Below are positions 5,632 through 5,647 of a stretch of 5,647 nucleotides of DNA, piece after piece. The DNA lies in the NCBI GenBank assembly GCA_023440105.1, contig JAEXSY010000422.1:1-5647 (forward strand), in the 5' to 3' direction. The translations under genes were made by a program, and so were the position numbers. The stretch's first letter is position 1. The number at the start of each line of letters is the position of its first letter. A model generated the notes under the pieces. That model had not been told where the DNA came from. It saw only the letters and a program-made list of their open reading frames with translations, and made no database searches. This DNA is from Bacillota bacterium. Its GTDB lineage: Bacteria; Bacillota; Clostridia; Clostridiales; Clostridiaceae.

Positions 5632-5647
5632 AGATGTTCTATATAAC

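Noticed and set aside
5640..5647. -10-like TATAT element at the window edge for the VOC gene
   Set aside because: It would leave only a very short leader and the -35 would be outside the window, so it cannot be supported.

Overview
The window looks like a chromosomal segment of a low-GC Gram-positive bacterium, most likely a Clostridium-type Firmicute. The grounds are the AT-rich sequence, strong GGAGG/GGGGG Shine-Dalgarno sites, near-consensus sigma-A promoters, a phosphotransferase-system (PTS) regulator of the MtlR/LicR type, and a DbpA helicase of the same architecture as Bacillus subtilis YxiN. The species cannot be fixed from the sequence. All five supported genes lie on the minus strand, so transcription runs from high to low coordinates.

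Layout in the direction of transcription. (1) 5620-5207: a small VOC (glyoxalase/bleomycin-resistance fold) protein, followed by a weak candidate terminator. (2) 4930-3491: dbpA, a DEAD-box RNA helicase with its own sigma-A-like promoter (4998-5026) and a clear intrinsic terminator (3425-3460). (3) 3490-3015: about 475 bases of very AT-rich non-coding DNA with several small inverted repeats and, at its low-coordinate end, a near-perfect sigma-A promoter (3031-3059). (4) 2969-1: a PTS operon, consisting of a PRD-containing transcriptional regulator, a free-standing fructose-family EIIA, and a fructose-family EIIB that runs off the window edge. Both gaps between these three genes are 25 nt. A membrane EIIC is expected just beyond position 1.

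The PTS genes form a sugar-uptake and self-control unit. HPr-P would phosphorylate EIIA on His71, EIIA would pass the phosphate to Cys10 of EIIB, and EIIB to the incoming sugar through the unseen EIIC. The regulator carries its own IIB-like and IIA-like domains plus two PRDs, so it can read the phosphorylation state of the system and control the promoter upstream of itself. The substrate cannot be told from these genes.

The most notable points are: (a) the regulator has no usable ATG or GTG start and appears to begin at a rare ATT codon (2969) behind an excellent Shine-Dalgarno site; (b) its PRD1 lacks both canonical phospho-acceptor histidines while PRD2, IIB and IIA keep theirs; (c) near-perfect palindromes sit upstream of the operon promoter. 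I found no mobile element, CRISPR array, RNA gene or clearly novel multi-gene system; most of the window is ordinary chromosomal content.
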